This document shows, in pieces, positions 6,430 to 12,434 of a stretch of DNA of 20,662 nucleotides (position 1 is its first letter; the number at the start of each line of letters is the position of its first letter). The DNA is from Oscillibacter sp. UBA6647. GTDB taxonomy: Bacteria; Bacillota; Clostridia; Oscillospirales; Oscillospiraceae. The notes below the pieces were generated by a model. That model made no database searches, was not told where the DNA came from, and was given only the letters and a program-made list of their open reading frames with translations. A program made the position numbers and the translations under genes. Location of the stretch: contig DKLF01000037.1 in the NCBI GenBank assembly GCA_002455655.1, forward strand, positions 1-20,662, given 5' to 3'.

Positions 6430-8820
6430 TTATCTTACGCCCGCCCAGTCGCGGATTTCGGTGCGGCCAATGATTTCGTTCTGCGTCTCGCGGCTCAGCT
6501 CCACGAAAAACGCCGTGTACCCCGCCACGCGGATCAGCAGGTCCCGGTGCTGTTCGGGATGCTCCTGGGCGTCCAGCAGCGTCTCCTTATCAACCACGTT
6601 GATCTGGGCGTGATAAACGTCCAGCGTGCACATGGTCTTCATCATGTTCATCATGTGCGCGATGCCGGTTTCGCCCGTCATCAGCTCCGGCTCAATTTTC
6701 AGATTCAATTGCGTTCCCTGCGTATAGCGCGCATGGGGGATTCTGCTGACAGATTTAAACAGTGCGGTGGGCCCGTTCACGTCGGTGCCGCCGGTGGCGC
6801 CGATGCCGTCGGTCAGGGGGGTGCCCGCCTTGCGTCCGGAGGGCAGCGCACCGACCCACTGGCCGATGGGCGTGTTGCCGGATACCGGCAGCATGCCGCA
6901 GGTCATTTTGCCAAACTTGGTCTGATATTTTTCAAACTCATCCACCACATAGGAAAATACCTCACCCACGCAGAAGTCGGCCCGCTCGTCGTCGTTGCCG
7001 TATTTGGGCGCGGACAGGCACATGTCCCGGATGTCCTCATAGCCCTCAAAGTTGGCGTTCAGCGCATCGCAAAGCTGCTTCATGGTGATTTTCTTTTCGT
7101 CATACACCAGGTATTTCACAGCCGCCAGAGAGTTCACAATATCCGCCTGACCCACGGTAATCACACCGCCGCCGCAGGAATATTTAGTTGCGCCGGGCTG
7201 GCTGTAATCAAGCCCCGTTTCCATGCACTGGGGGAACCCCAAGGACAGGGCCGGCACGGTTCGATAGTTCATGCTGAGATAATCCAGCAACTGGTTGCCG
7301 GAGACGATGACGTTTACCACATAGCTGATGTGGGTCTTGACCGCGTTGAAAAACTCCTCAAAGGTCTTGAAGTCAGAGGGGTTTCCGGTGGATACGGACA
7401 CCTGCTTTCCGGTGACGCGGCTCACGCCGTCGTTCAGCGCCAGCTCAATCATGGCGCCCATGTTGATATCGGCGATGTCGGTATACTGCTTCATGCGGCC
7501 GGACAGGTTGGTTTCCACGCAGCCGCAGGGGTTCCAGTCCCAAGCTTCGCTCAGGGGCACGCCCTTGTTCTGCATCATGCGGATCCCCACGTCGTTGAAA
7601 TAAATGGCGGGCATGGTCAGCCCCATGCTGATGGCCTCCACCGCCTTATGCAGCAGTGAATCGGGGTTTTTCGACAGGCTGTAGGTAACGGAGAGATTCG
7701 GCTCCTTGAACTTCACATCCATGGTGGCCTGAATCATTTTGTAGGACAGCTCGTTGGTCGCGTCGTTTCCATACTGGTCGATGCCGCCGCAGCTGGTCTG
7801 AACCGTAATGCAGTACCCGGCTGCGTACTGGGCGGTGACCTCGTCCTGGAACAGGCTCATTTCCGCCACCTTGATCCACATGCAGTCCAGTAGCTCCTGC
7901 GCGCCGTCCTCATCCAGGATGCCGGCGGCCAGATCGGCCTTGTAATACGGATACAGGTATTGATCCAAACGTCCCAGGTTGTAAGAAGATGCGTTCTGCT
8001 CCATGAAAATGGCATACTCATAGGAGAGGATGCTCTGGCACGCCTCGTAGAACGTGCGGGCAGGATGCTCGGGCACCCAGCGGCAGACCTCCGCAATTTT
8101 CATTAGCTCCGCCTTGCGGACGGGGTCAGCGCACGCGGTGGCCTGCTCCTCGGCCAGATCAGCGTGGCGGTTTGCCAGGGTGATAATCCCCTCGCACACG
8201 ATCAGCTCGGATTTGTAGAAGAACATCTTCTCCAGATCGCCGGGCACAGAATCGTCCAGCTTCGCCATGGCCTCCTCCGCCTCCTTGCGGATTCCGGCGA
8301 TGCCTTTTTGCAAAACCATAGTCCAACTGGGGGTGGTTTCGCCATAGCCGCGAACGGCCTTGCGGTCGATATAGATAATACCGTTGTCCCGTAGCGTCTC
8401 CATGTCCTCGGGTGCCAGCTTCCGCCAGCGGTCCAGCACGCACTTATCCTTCCAGTAATCCCGGACGTCCTCCGTGTAAACCCGCTTGCCCTCCTCGCTG
8501 AGATAGAAGGGGTCAAAGCGCCGAGTGCTGATGGTGTCCAGCTCGTTGGCAATAATGCTTGCGGAGCTGTCCGCGCACAAAATGCCTGCCCGGGGCTTGA
8601 ACGCCACGCCGCCCACCAGCAGCTCGCTGTCCTGAATGTAAATGTTCTTTTTGCGGCACTGATTCCGATAGCCGATGGCCTTTTGAATAATCCAGGGCTG
8701 TCCCTCGCTTTCCTTGAACCCTTCCGTGAGGTACTTGGCGTTGTAGACGTCCATCTCAACGCGGGTGCCCAAATACTGTCGGCGCAGCGCCTCAATTCGC
8801 CGCATATACTGTTTTTCCAT
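6430..8820 (-). CDS. Glycyl radical enzyme (non-PFL class, substrate unknown)
   Basis: This 796-aa enzyme belongs to the pyruvate-formate-lyase-like superfamily. The C-terminal radical motif RVAGYTAFFVEL places the glycyl radical at about Gly767. The active-site loop is PCGCVET with thiyl Cys434 and base Glu436; the Cys-x-Glu pattern excludes PFL, which has adjacent Cys-Cys, and marks the dehydratase/lyase/decarboxylase branch. Other family motifs are GRLDQYLYPYY (283-293), GGIDQYGNDATNELS (345-359) and GALPSGRKAGTPL. Length and Cys/Glu positions resemble, from memory, hydroxyproline dehydratase HypD (Cys434/Glu436) and diol dehydratases more than CutC (~846 aa) or hydroxyphenylacetate decarboxylase (~900 aa), but size does not prove function. 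It has no microcompartment-targeting extension. The start has GGAGG 11 nt upstream. It is transcribed from a sigma-54 promoter and followed by its activase. The BCCT transporter hints at an amine or betaine-like substrate. Confidence 0.95.
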   Translation of the reverse strand: MEKQYMRRIEALRRQYLGTRVEMDVYNAKYLTEGFKESEGQPWIIQKAIGYRNQCRKKNIYIQDSELLVGGVAFKPRAGILCADSSASIIANELDTISTRRFDPFYLSEEGKRVYTEDVRDYWKDKCVLDRWRKLAPEDMETLRDNGIIYIDRKAVRGYGETTPSWTMVLQKGIAGIRKEAEEAMAKLDDSVPGDLEKMFFYKSELIVCEGIITLANRHADLAEEQATACADPVRKAELMKIAEVCRWVPEHPARTFYEACQSILSYEYAIFMEQNASSYNLGRLDQYLYPYYKADLAAGILDEDGAQELLDCMWIKVAEMSLFQDEVTAQYAAGYCITVQTSCGGIDQYGNDATNELSYKMIQATMDVKFKEPNLSVTYSLSKNPDSLLHKAVEAISMGLTMPAIYFNDVGIRMMQNKGVPLSEAWDWNPCGCVETNLSGRMKQYTDIADINMGAMIELALNDGVSRVTGKQVSVSTGNPSDFKTFEEFFNAVKTHISYVVNVIVSGNQLLDYLSMNYRTVPALSLGFPQCMETGLDYSQPGATKYSCGGGVITVGQADIVNSLAAVKYLVYDEKKITMKQLCDALNANFEGYEDIRDMCLSAPKYGNDDERADFCVGEVFSYVVDEFEKYQTKFGKMTCGMLPVSGNTPIGQWVGALPSGRKAGTPLTDGIGATGGTDVNGPTALFKSVSRIPHARYTQGTQLNLKIEPELMTGETGIAHMMNMMKTMCTLDVYHAQINVVDKETLLDAQEHPEQHRDLLIRVAGYTAFFVELSRETQNEIIGRTEIRDWAGVR

Positions 8821-8910
8821 AATCAGATAGCCTCCTTGTCAGATTGTTCCTGTTCCGTACGGTTCGGGCGGCGCTTCCGCCCTCACACGCCTCATCTGTA
8901 CTCTCTATTT

Positions 8911-8926
8911 AGCAAAACCAGTGCCA
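8911..8926 (-). promoter_or_regulatory. Sigma-54 (-24/-12) promoter of the GRE operon
   Basis: On the minus strand the sequence is TGGCACTGGTTTTGCT, against the sigma-54 consensus TGGCACG-N4-TTGCW. All fixed positions match except the seventh, and the invariant GG and GC are exactly 10 bp apart. It lies about 90 nt upstream of the GRE ATG, giving a leader of about 80 nt. A sigma-54 activator is encoded in the same window. Confidence 0.85.
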
Positions 8927-9097
8927 CTGCACTGGGCTCATCCGGTGAATCTGACGAGATTTGTGCAAAACAGAAAAAACCGGCCCCGGATAAATGGGCG
9001 GCGGACCTTTTGACAACAGCTTTTTGTGGAGTTTGACAAATTGCACAAGTTTAAAAGGCACGTCCTCCGATTATTGTACAGAACGTCCATCTTCCGT

Positions 9098-9150
9098 AAG
9101 CGCAAAATTTTGCACTTTTTGCAGGGCAAGTTTGCGCAAAAATTTTGCGC
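9098..9150. promoter_or_regulatory. Pair of related palindromes, candidate enhancer (UAS) for the sigma-54 promoter
   Basis: AAGCGCAAAATTTTGCACTT (9098-9117) is a 20-bp palindrome with one mismatched pair. GCGCAAAAATTTTGCGC (9134-9150) is a perfect 8-bp inverted repeat around a single A. They share GCGCAAAA/TTTTGC half-sites and their centres are about 34-35 bp apart. They sit roughly 190-230 bp upstream of the -12 element, a usual place for enhancer-binding protein sites. Confidence 0.6.
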
Positions 9151-9186
9151 CTAAAAATTGGAACGCCGCTTGGCGCTTTCTATGAC

Positions 9187-9228
9187 ATAAAAATGTGCGG
9201 AGCGCAAACGAAGGTTTGCGCTCCGCAC
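9187..9228 (-). terminator. Strong Rho-independent terminator of the octopine-dehydrogenase-like gene
   Basis: The stem is 15 bp and perfect (GTGCGGAGCGCAAAC at 9195-9209 with its exact complement at 9214-9228) around a 4-nt loop. Read on the minus strand it is followed by ATTTTTATG. It begins about 50 nt past the stop of the upstream gene and separates it from the GRE transcription unit. Confidence 0.88.
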
Positions 9229-9279
9229 ACAGGCGGGTTTCAGGCAGCGGAGGACCGGCGGGCCTTTCTCTTGGGTCCC

Positions 9280-10545
9280 TTACTTCGCGGTAAAGACGCC
9301 TTCCCGCAGATACTTTTGAAGCTGCTCGTGGGTCATGTGGCCGATTTCCAGATAGTCCAGAGTGTACTTGCTTTCTTTGCCAAGATCGCGCTTGATCATG
9401 GTGCTGGCCAGCAGAATCATAGAATCGATAACGGGCGTGGCAACGCCGTATTTCTTGCCCAACTGGCTCATCAGATAGCACCCCACGGGCACGTCCTCAG
9501 TGATGTAGCGGTTTTCCAGATCAAAGGGACCGTCCCCATAGAAGTTTTCGTACCGCTCGGTGAAGGGAACGGCAAAGTCGGGGCCCATGTACTCTTTGCC
9601 ATACATGGTGGTGCGGGAGAAGAAGTCCTCGTAATTGACGGTGCACAGGCCGACGTTCATTGCCTTCGCCAGCGCCTTTTCCTCATCCCAGAATTTGGCC
9701 TGAACCTCGGCAATGGCGGGGCACAGGGCAAAGCCGTACAGAGAGTAGTTCTTCTTTTCCTGCCCCAGAACAGTATCAAAGTTCTGCATGACAGCCGCGC
9801 CCAAAACCGCGCCGGGCACATGGATCACCGGGTTTACGTTGGACAGGTTCACATCCAAAATCGTGTTGGCGCGGACAAAGCCGTGGTGGAACTTCTCCCC
9901 CGTCTTGGAAATCGTGACCTCGCCCTCTGCGTCGATAATGGCGTCGAAGGCCGGGATGTAAAAGGCGGAGGCCATAAAAGCGTCGGTGTCGGTTTCAGGC
10001 ATGGCGCAGCCACGAATCGTGGTAATACGCGTCTCCACCTTGCACTCGTTGGTCACAACGCCGCCCCGGCGCACAACCCGGATTCCGTAGGGCGCGGTAT
10101 ACCATGCGCCAACGATGACCTTTGTGGTGCAGTTCATCTCGCGCATCAGCTTGCGGAAAATGAAGGTGCCGCAGTTATCCGGCAGAATGTGAATGACCTG
10201 TCCGTCCTCCAGCAGGGGAATCAGCTCGCGGAAGATGTCCTCGTGCGCCACGGCCACCGTGGCCACCACCACGATGCCCGCACCCTTCACGGCGCTGGCC
10301 ATATCGTCGGTGGCCAGTGCCACCTTCGCGGTGCCGGTGCGTTTGAAGCCAAAGAAGCTGAACTGAGCGCCGCTCAGGGTAATGCCGGTCTTTTCAATGT
10401 TCAGGAAGTTGGTTTTGGCAAAGCGGGGCTGGTCCCAAAGACGGACCTCCTTGCCCTGCAGCGCACAGTCCGCCGCCATCGTCTTGCCCACGGCGCCGCC
10501 GCCGAGAATCGCGATTGGCATGTCTTTCAAATAACTCATGTCCAT
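9280..10545 (-). CDS. NAD(P)-dependent octopine/opine dehydrogenase-family protein
   Basis: This 421-aa protein has an N-terminal Rossmann fold starting IAILGGGAVGKTMAADCALQ (11-30) with EVRLWD at the second strand, and a C-terminal domain of the octopine dehydrogenase type. The catalytic-His segment NPVIHVPGAVLGAA (His242) resembles the family NPVIHPPG motif. Known members oxidise or form N-(carboxyalkyl) amino acids (opines) with NAD(P); many bacterial relatives are uncharacterised, so the substrate here is open. One speculative role is releasing a 2-oxo acid from a secondary amine made or used by the GRE pathway. The ATG at 10545 has GAGGAGG 8 nt upstream. It has its own sigma-70 promoter and its own terminator, so it is a single-gene unit beside the GRE operon. 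Ketopantoate reductase-like folds are an alternative, but the C-terminal half fits the octopine family better. Confidence 0.82.
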   Translation of the reverse strand: MDMSYLKDMPIAILGGGAVGKTMAADCALQGKEVRLWDQPRFAKTNFLNIEKTGITLSGAQFSFFGFKRTGTAKVALATDDMASAVKGAGIVVVATVAVAHEDIFRELIPLLEDGQVIHILPDNCGTFIFRKLMREMNCTTKVIVGAWYTAPYGIRVVRRGGVVTNECKVETRITTIRGCAMPETDTDAFMASAFYIPAFDAIIDAEGEVTISKTGEKFHHGFVRANTILDVNLSNVNPVIHVPGAVLGAAVMQNFDTVLGQEKKNYSLYGFALCPAIAEVQAKFWDEEKALAKAMNVGLCTVNYEDFFSRTTMYGKEYMGPDFAVPFTERYENFYGDGPFDLENRYITEDVPVGCYLMSQLGKKYGVATPVIDSMILLASTMIKRDLGKESKYTLDYLEIGHMTHEQLQKYLREGVFTAK

Positions 10546-10605
10546 AATAGGTTCCTCCTCATCATAATGCCGCCGAAAACATCTCCGGCAAAATTTAGCG
10601 ACTAA

Positions 10606-10624
10606 GATTCAATGACTTTGATTC
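10606..10624. promoter_or_regulatory. Imperfect palindrome next to the promoter: candidate TetR operator
   Basis: GATTCAATGACTTTGATTC is a 19-bp imperfect palindrome with seven of nine base pairs symmetric. It lies directly downstream of the -10 box of the octopine-dehydrogenase-like gene, where a repressor would block transcription. The TetR gene next door is the obvious candidate regulator. Confidence 0.45.
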
Positions 10625-10653
10625 ATTATATGGAGAAGCCCACCATTTGTAAA
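10625..10653 (-). promoter_or_regulatory. Sigma-70 promoter of the octopine-dehydrogenase-like gene
   Basis: On the minus strand TTTACA (complement of 10648-10653) and a perfect TATAAT (complement of 10625-10630) are separated by 17 nt. They lie about 80 nt upstream of the ATG at 10545. Confidence 0.75.
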
Positions 10654-10698
10654 GCCGTAAAACTATATAAAAAACAGAGCGGCATTTATACAGGATAC

Positions 10699-10723
10699 TG
10701 CAATTTTGCAAATCGTTTTGCAA
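10699..10723. promoter_or_regulatory. TGCAA/TTGCA half-site cluster upstream of the octopine-dehydrogenase-like promoter
   Basis: TGCAATTTTGCA (10699-10710), a 5-bp inverted repeat with a 2-nt spacer, is followed by TTTTGCAA (10716-10723). They lie 46-75 bp upstream of the -35 box and resemble the inner part of the palindromes before the GRE gene. A shared regulator is possible; the match is short. Confidence 0.3.
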
Positions 10724-10756
10724 TCGTCAGCTTTTTTGTGCTGTTTTTCTGGTCAT

Positions 10757-10790
10757 AAAAAGCCCGCCCGATTGATTGGGCGAGCTTTTT
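10757..10790. terminator. Terminator after the TetR gene
   Basis: AAAAAGCCCGCCC (10757-10769) pairs with GGGCGAGCTTTTT (10778-10790) with one mismatch and an 8-nt loop. T-runs on both sides make it usable in both directions. It begins about 12 nt past the TetR stop. Confidence 0.82.
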
Positions 10791-10802
10791 CAGTAAACGG
10801 AT

Positions 10803-11435
10803 TCAGGCTTGGATCAGCATGCCCCGGGCCGTCATCGCCACGGCGTCCGAAATCATCTCCGTCAAGCTCAGATTTTGGGTGTCAAAGCACCAGAGGACCT
10901 CCACGCCAATCATAGTAGACAGCAGATCAAACACATATCGGTCTGCCGCTACGCCAGCGTCGAGCACATTCGCTTTCTGACCGCGCTCTACCAGCTTTTT
11001 CAGACACTGCAGCAAGGGCCTGTCCCGGTCGTAAAAATTACGGTCTTCCCATGTAAAGTAATTGGAAATCATGGCGCGGATAATTCCCTTCCCCCGCTTT
11101 TCGTATTCCTGATAGGTCAGGCGCACAAACGCGGTCACACCGGAGAGAAAATCCATCTCCTTGACTTTTTCATACGCCTCGTTATAAAGCGTATCCGACT
11201 GTGTAAATGTGTATAGCACGAGGGCCTCTTTAGAGGGAAAATGCGTGTAAAACGATCCCTTGGCCACGTGGGCTGCGGCGGTAATGTCCTCAATGCTGAC
11301 GTTGTGGAACCCCTTTATGTTGATTTCTCTGACCGCCGCGTCGTAAATTTTTTGCTTGGTCTGCATCGCCTGCATCTGCCGCCGGGTGGGTTTTGCCGCC
11401 GCGGAAGCTTGAGAGCTGTCTTTCACCCGATTCAT
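10803..11435 (-). CDS. TetR/AcrR-family transcriptional regulator
   Basis: The protein is 210 aa, normal for the family. The N-terminal HTH domain (about residues 28-75) has the typical form, with IEDITAAAHVAKGSFYTHFP followed by SKEALVLY; the remainder is a helical ligand-binding domain with no recognisable specificity. The first ATG (11435) lies only 1 nt from GAGGAGG, whereas an in-frame GTG three codons later (11426) has ~10-nt spacing and may be the true start. It follows GntR by 35 nt on the same strand, so both are probably read from the GntR promoter. A terminator follows, then the octopine-dehydrogenase-like gene, whose promoter carries a palindrome suited to TetR binding. Confidence 0.93.
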   Translation of the reverse strand: MNRVKDSSQASAAAKPTRRQMQAMQTKQKIYDAAVREINIKGFHNVSIEDITAAAHVAKGSFYTHFPSKEALVLYTFTQSDTLYNEAYEKVKEMDFLSGVTAFVRLTYQEYEKRGKGIIRAMISNYFTWEDRNFYDRDRPLLQCLKKLVERGQKANVLDAGVAADRYVFDLLSTMIGVEVLWCFDTQNLSLTEMISDAVAMTARGMLIQA

Positions 11436-11470
11436 TCCTCCTCAAACAAACTGTGGACCCTTCCCCCGCA

Positions 11471-12145
11471 TCATTCCTCCGCAGGTCCGGGCTCTCTGCG
11501 CCAGCACCTGAGCAAATAGGGGTCAATGCGGTAAAAATCCTTGGTGTGCTGGCAAATCAGCTCTCGGATCTCGTCCAGCCTTCCGCCGCGGATCGCCTCC
11601 ACCATCGGTCTGTGGTGATGAATCTGCAAAAGGCTGTGTTCCACATCCGTGTATTTGGAAATCTGTATGAGATGAATCTGCTGATAAACCGCATACTGCT
11701 GATTGATCAGTCTGGAGTTTCCGGAAATTTTGGAGATGGCCAGATGAAAATCGCAGTCCGTGCGAATCCGCTCGTAGACTTCGCCCCGGCCGGCCGCCTG
11801 CTCACATTGGTCAGCCAGATTGCACAGGACTTCAAAATCCGCCGCGCTGCCATAGTGGGCCGCCAGCTCCGCCGCAAGAATATCCTGCGCCAGCCGGATC
11901 GTCCCAATCTCGCGGATTTCCTCATCGGAAAAACAAGTAACCGACGCACCGCGATTATGGCCGATGACCACCAGCCCCTCCGCCTCCAGTCGGCGGAGCG
12001 CATCATGAATGGGGGTCCTGCTGATGGACAGTATGGATGAAATCTGCAGCTCTGGGATGCGTGCTCCGGGAAGCAGTTCCATGTGGAAAATCATGTCTTT
12101 AATCCGCTCATATGCGACTGCACTTTGGGAAGAAATCGGAATCAC
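11471..12145 (-). CDS. GntR-family regulator, FadR subfamily (FCD domain)
   Basis: This 224-aa regulator has an N-terminal winged HTH (VAYERIKDMIF, then ISSILSISRTPIHDALRRLE, then the wing VIGHNRGASV) and an all-helical FCD ligand domain (about 80-215). The FCD domain carries the usual metal- or carboxylate-binding residues in DCDFHLAISKISGN, HHHRPMVEAI and CQHTKDF. FCD regulators usually sense organic acids or their CoA esters and act as repressors. The start is unclear: the GTG at 12145 lies within GAGGGTGAT, and the codon at normal distance is ATT (12136); a TAA in frame upstream prevents extension. It is divergent from the PFOR operon, and similar palindromes overlap the -10 boxes of both promoters, so it likely represses both itself and the operon. 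Confidence 0.93.
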   Translation of the reverse strand: MIPISSQSAVAYERIKDMIFHMELLPGARIPELQISSILSISRTPIHDALRRLEAEGLVVIGHNRGASVTCFSDEEIREIGTIRLAQDILAAELAAHYGSAADFEVLCNLADQCEQAAGRGEVYERIRTDCDFHLAISKISGNSRLINQQYAVYQQIHLIQISKYTDVEHSLLQIHHHRPMVEAIRGGRLDEIRELICQHTKDFYRIDPYLLRCWRREPGPAEE

Positions 12146-12175
12146 CCTCTTTTGTGTTTAAATGTTACATCTTAA

Positions 12176-12187
12176 ATAGTATACATT
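12176..12187. promoter_or_regulatory. Candidate GntR operator over its own -10 box
   Basis: ATAGTATACATT has a GTATAC core and matches the palindrome over the PFOR promoter at 8 of 12 positions (pattern ATnGnATnCAnT). It covers the GntR -10 box, consistent with autorepression. Confidence 0.45.
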
Positions 12188-12206
12188 ATTCGTTTAACCC
12201 GGTCAA
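12178..12206 (-). promoter_or_regulatory. Sigma-70 promoter of the GntR-TetR unit
   Basis: On the minus strand TTGACC (complement of 12201-12206) and TATACT (complement of 12178-12183) are 17 nt apart. They lie just over 30 nt upstream of the GntR start region. Confidence 0.75.
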
Positions 12207-12219
12207 TCTGTTTCTATTT

Positions 12220-12240
12220 ATTCAATTTTTAAAATTGAAT
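12220..12240. repeat. Perfect 21-bp AT-rich palindrome between divergent promoters
   Basis: ATTCAATTTT (12220-12229), a central T, then AAAATTGAAT (12231-12240) form an exact inverted repeat. It lies between the two divergent promoters and overlaps neither. It could be a second regulator-binding site; no gene or terminator role is evident. Confidence 0.6.
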
Positions 12241-12309
12241 GCAGTTGCAGCTTTTTGCACAGATAGTTGCCACCTGTTTTATTGATTCCTCTGAAAAAAA
12301 CTTTTCATA

Positions 12310-12338
12310 TTGACATTTTGAATTCATAAATTTATAAT
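12310..12338 (+). promoter_or_regulatory. Exact-consensus sigma-70 promoter of the PFOR operon
   Basis: TTGACA (12310-12315), exactly 17 nt, then TATAAT (12333-12338): both hexamers are perfect. The predicted start near 12345 gives a leader of about 90 nt before the ATG at 12435. Such strength implies high expression unless repressed. Confidence 0.88.
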
Positions 12339-12348
12339 TGCATGCAAT
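12337..12348. promoter_or_regulatory. Candidate GntR operator over the PFOR -10 box
   Basis: ATTGCATGCAAT is a perfect 12-bp palindrome. It overlaps the last two bases of the -10 box and covers the predicted transcription start, the position of a classic repressor site. Confidence 0.55.
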
Positions 12349-12434
12349 CAAAGAAATAAAATGTAATTCTAAAAATTGTATGGTAATTTACGCTGAGATT
12401 TTCATTGAGGGGCATTGAAAAGGAGGAAAAGAAT

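Larger units (their letters stand above)
8821..9186. other. Control region upstream of the GRE gene
   Basis: This stretch between the GRE start and the terminator of the octopine-dehydrogenase-like gene holds no convincing gene; its short ORFs lack ribosome sites and family features. Reading on the minus strand toward the GRE it contains two palindromes (9098-9150), scattered half-sites such as TTGTGCAAAA (8961-8970) and TTGCACAA (9041-9048), a sigma-54 promoter (8911-8926), an ~80-nt leader with a small GGGCGG/CCGCCC hairpin, and the ribosome site. Confidence 0.7.

Noticed and set aside
6340..7659. 439-codon plus-strand open frame opposite the GRE
   Set aside because: It overlaps the GRE C-terminal half with its Gly767 and Cys434 motifs and shows no protein family feature.
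6430..8820. Calling the GRE choline TMA-lyase (CutC) because a BCCT transporter is nearby
   Set aside because: The protein is about 50 residues shorter than typical CutC, no microcompartment or acetaldehyde genes are present, and the transporter's binding box is altered; the sequence does not support a specific substrate.
8938..9185. Short open frames (about 63 codons) on both strands upstream of the GRE
   Set aside because: They have no ribosome binding site, overlap each other on opposite strands, and cover the promoter and palindrome region.
12253..12272. Minus-strand TGGCAACTATCTGTGCA resembling a sigma-54 promoter upstream of GntR
   Set aside because: GG and GC are 11 bp apart instead of 10, and GntR already has a good sigma-70 promoter.
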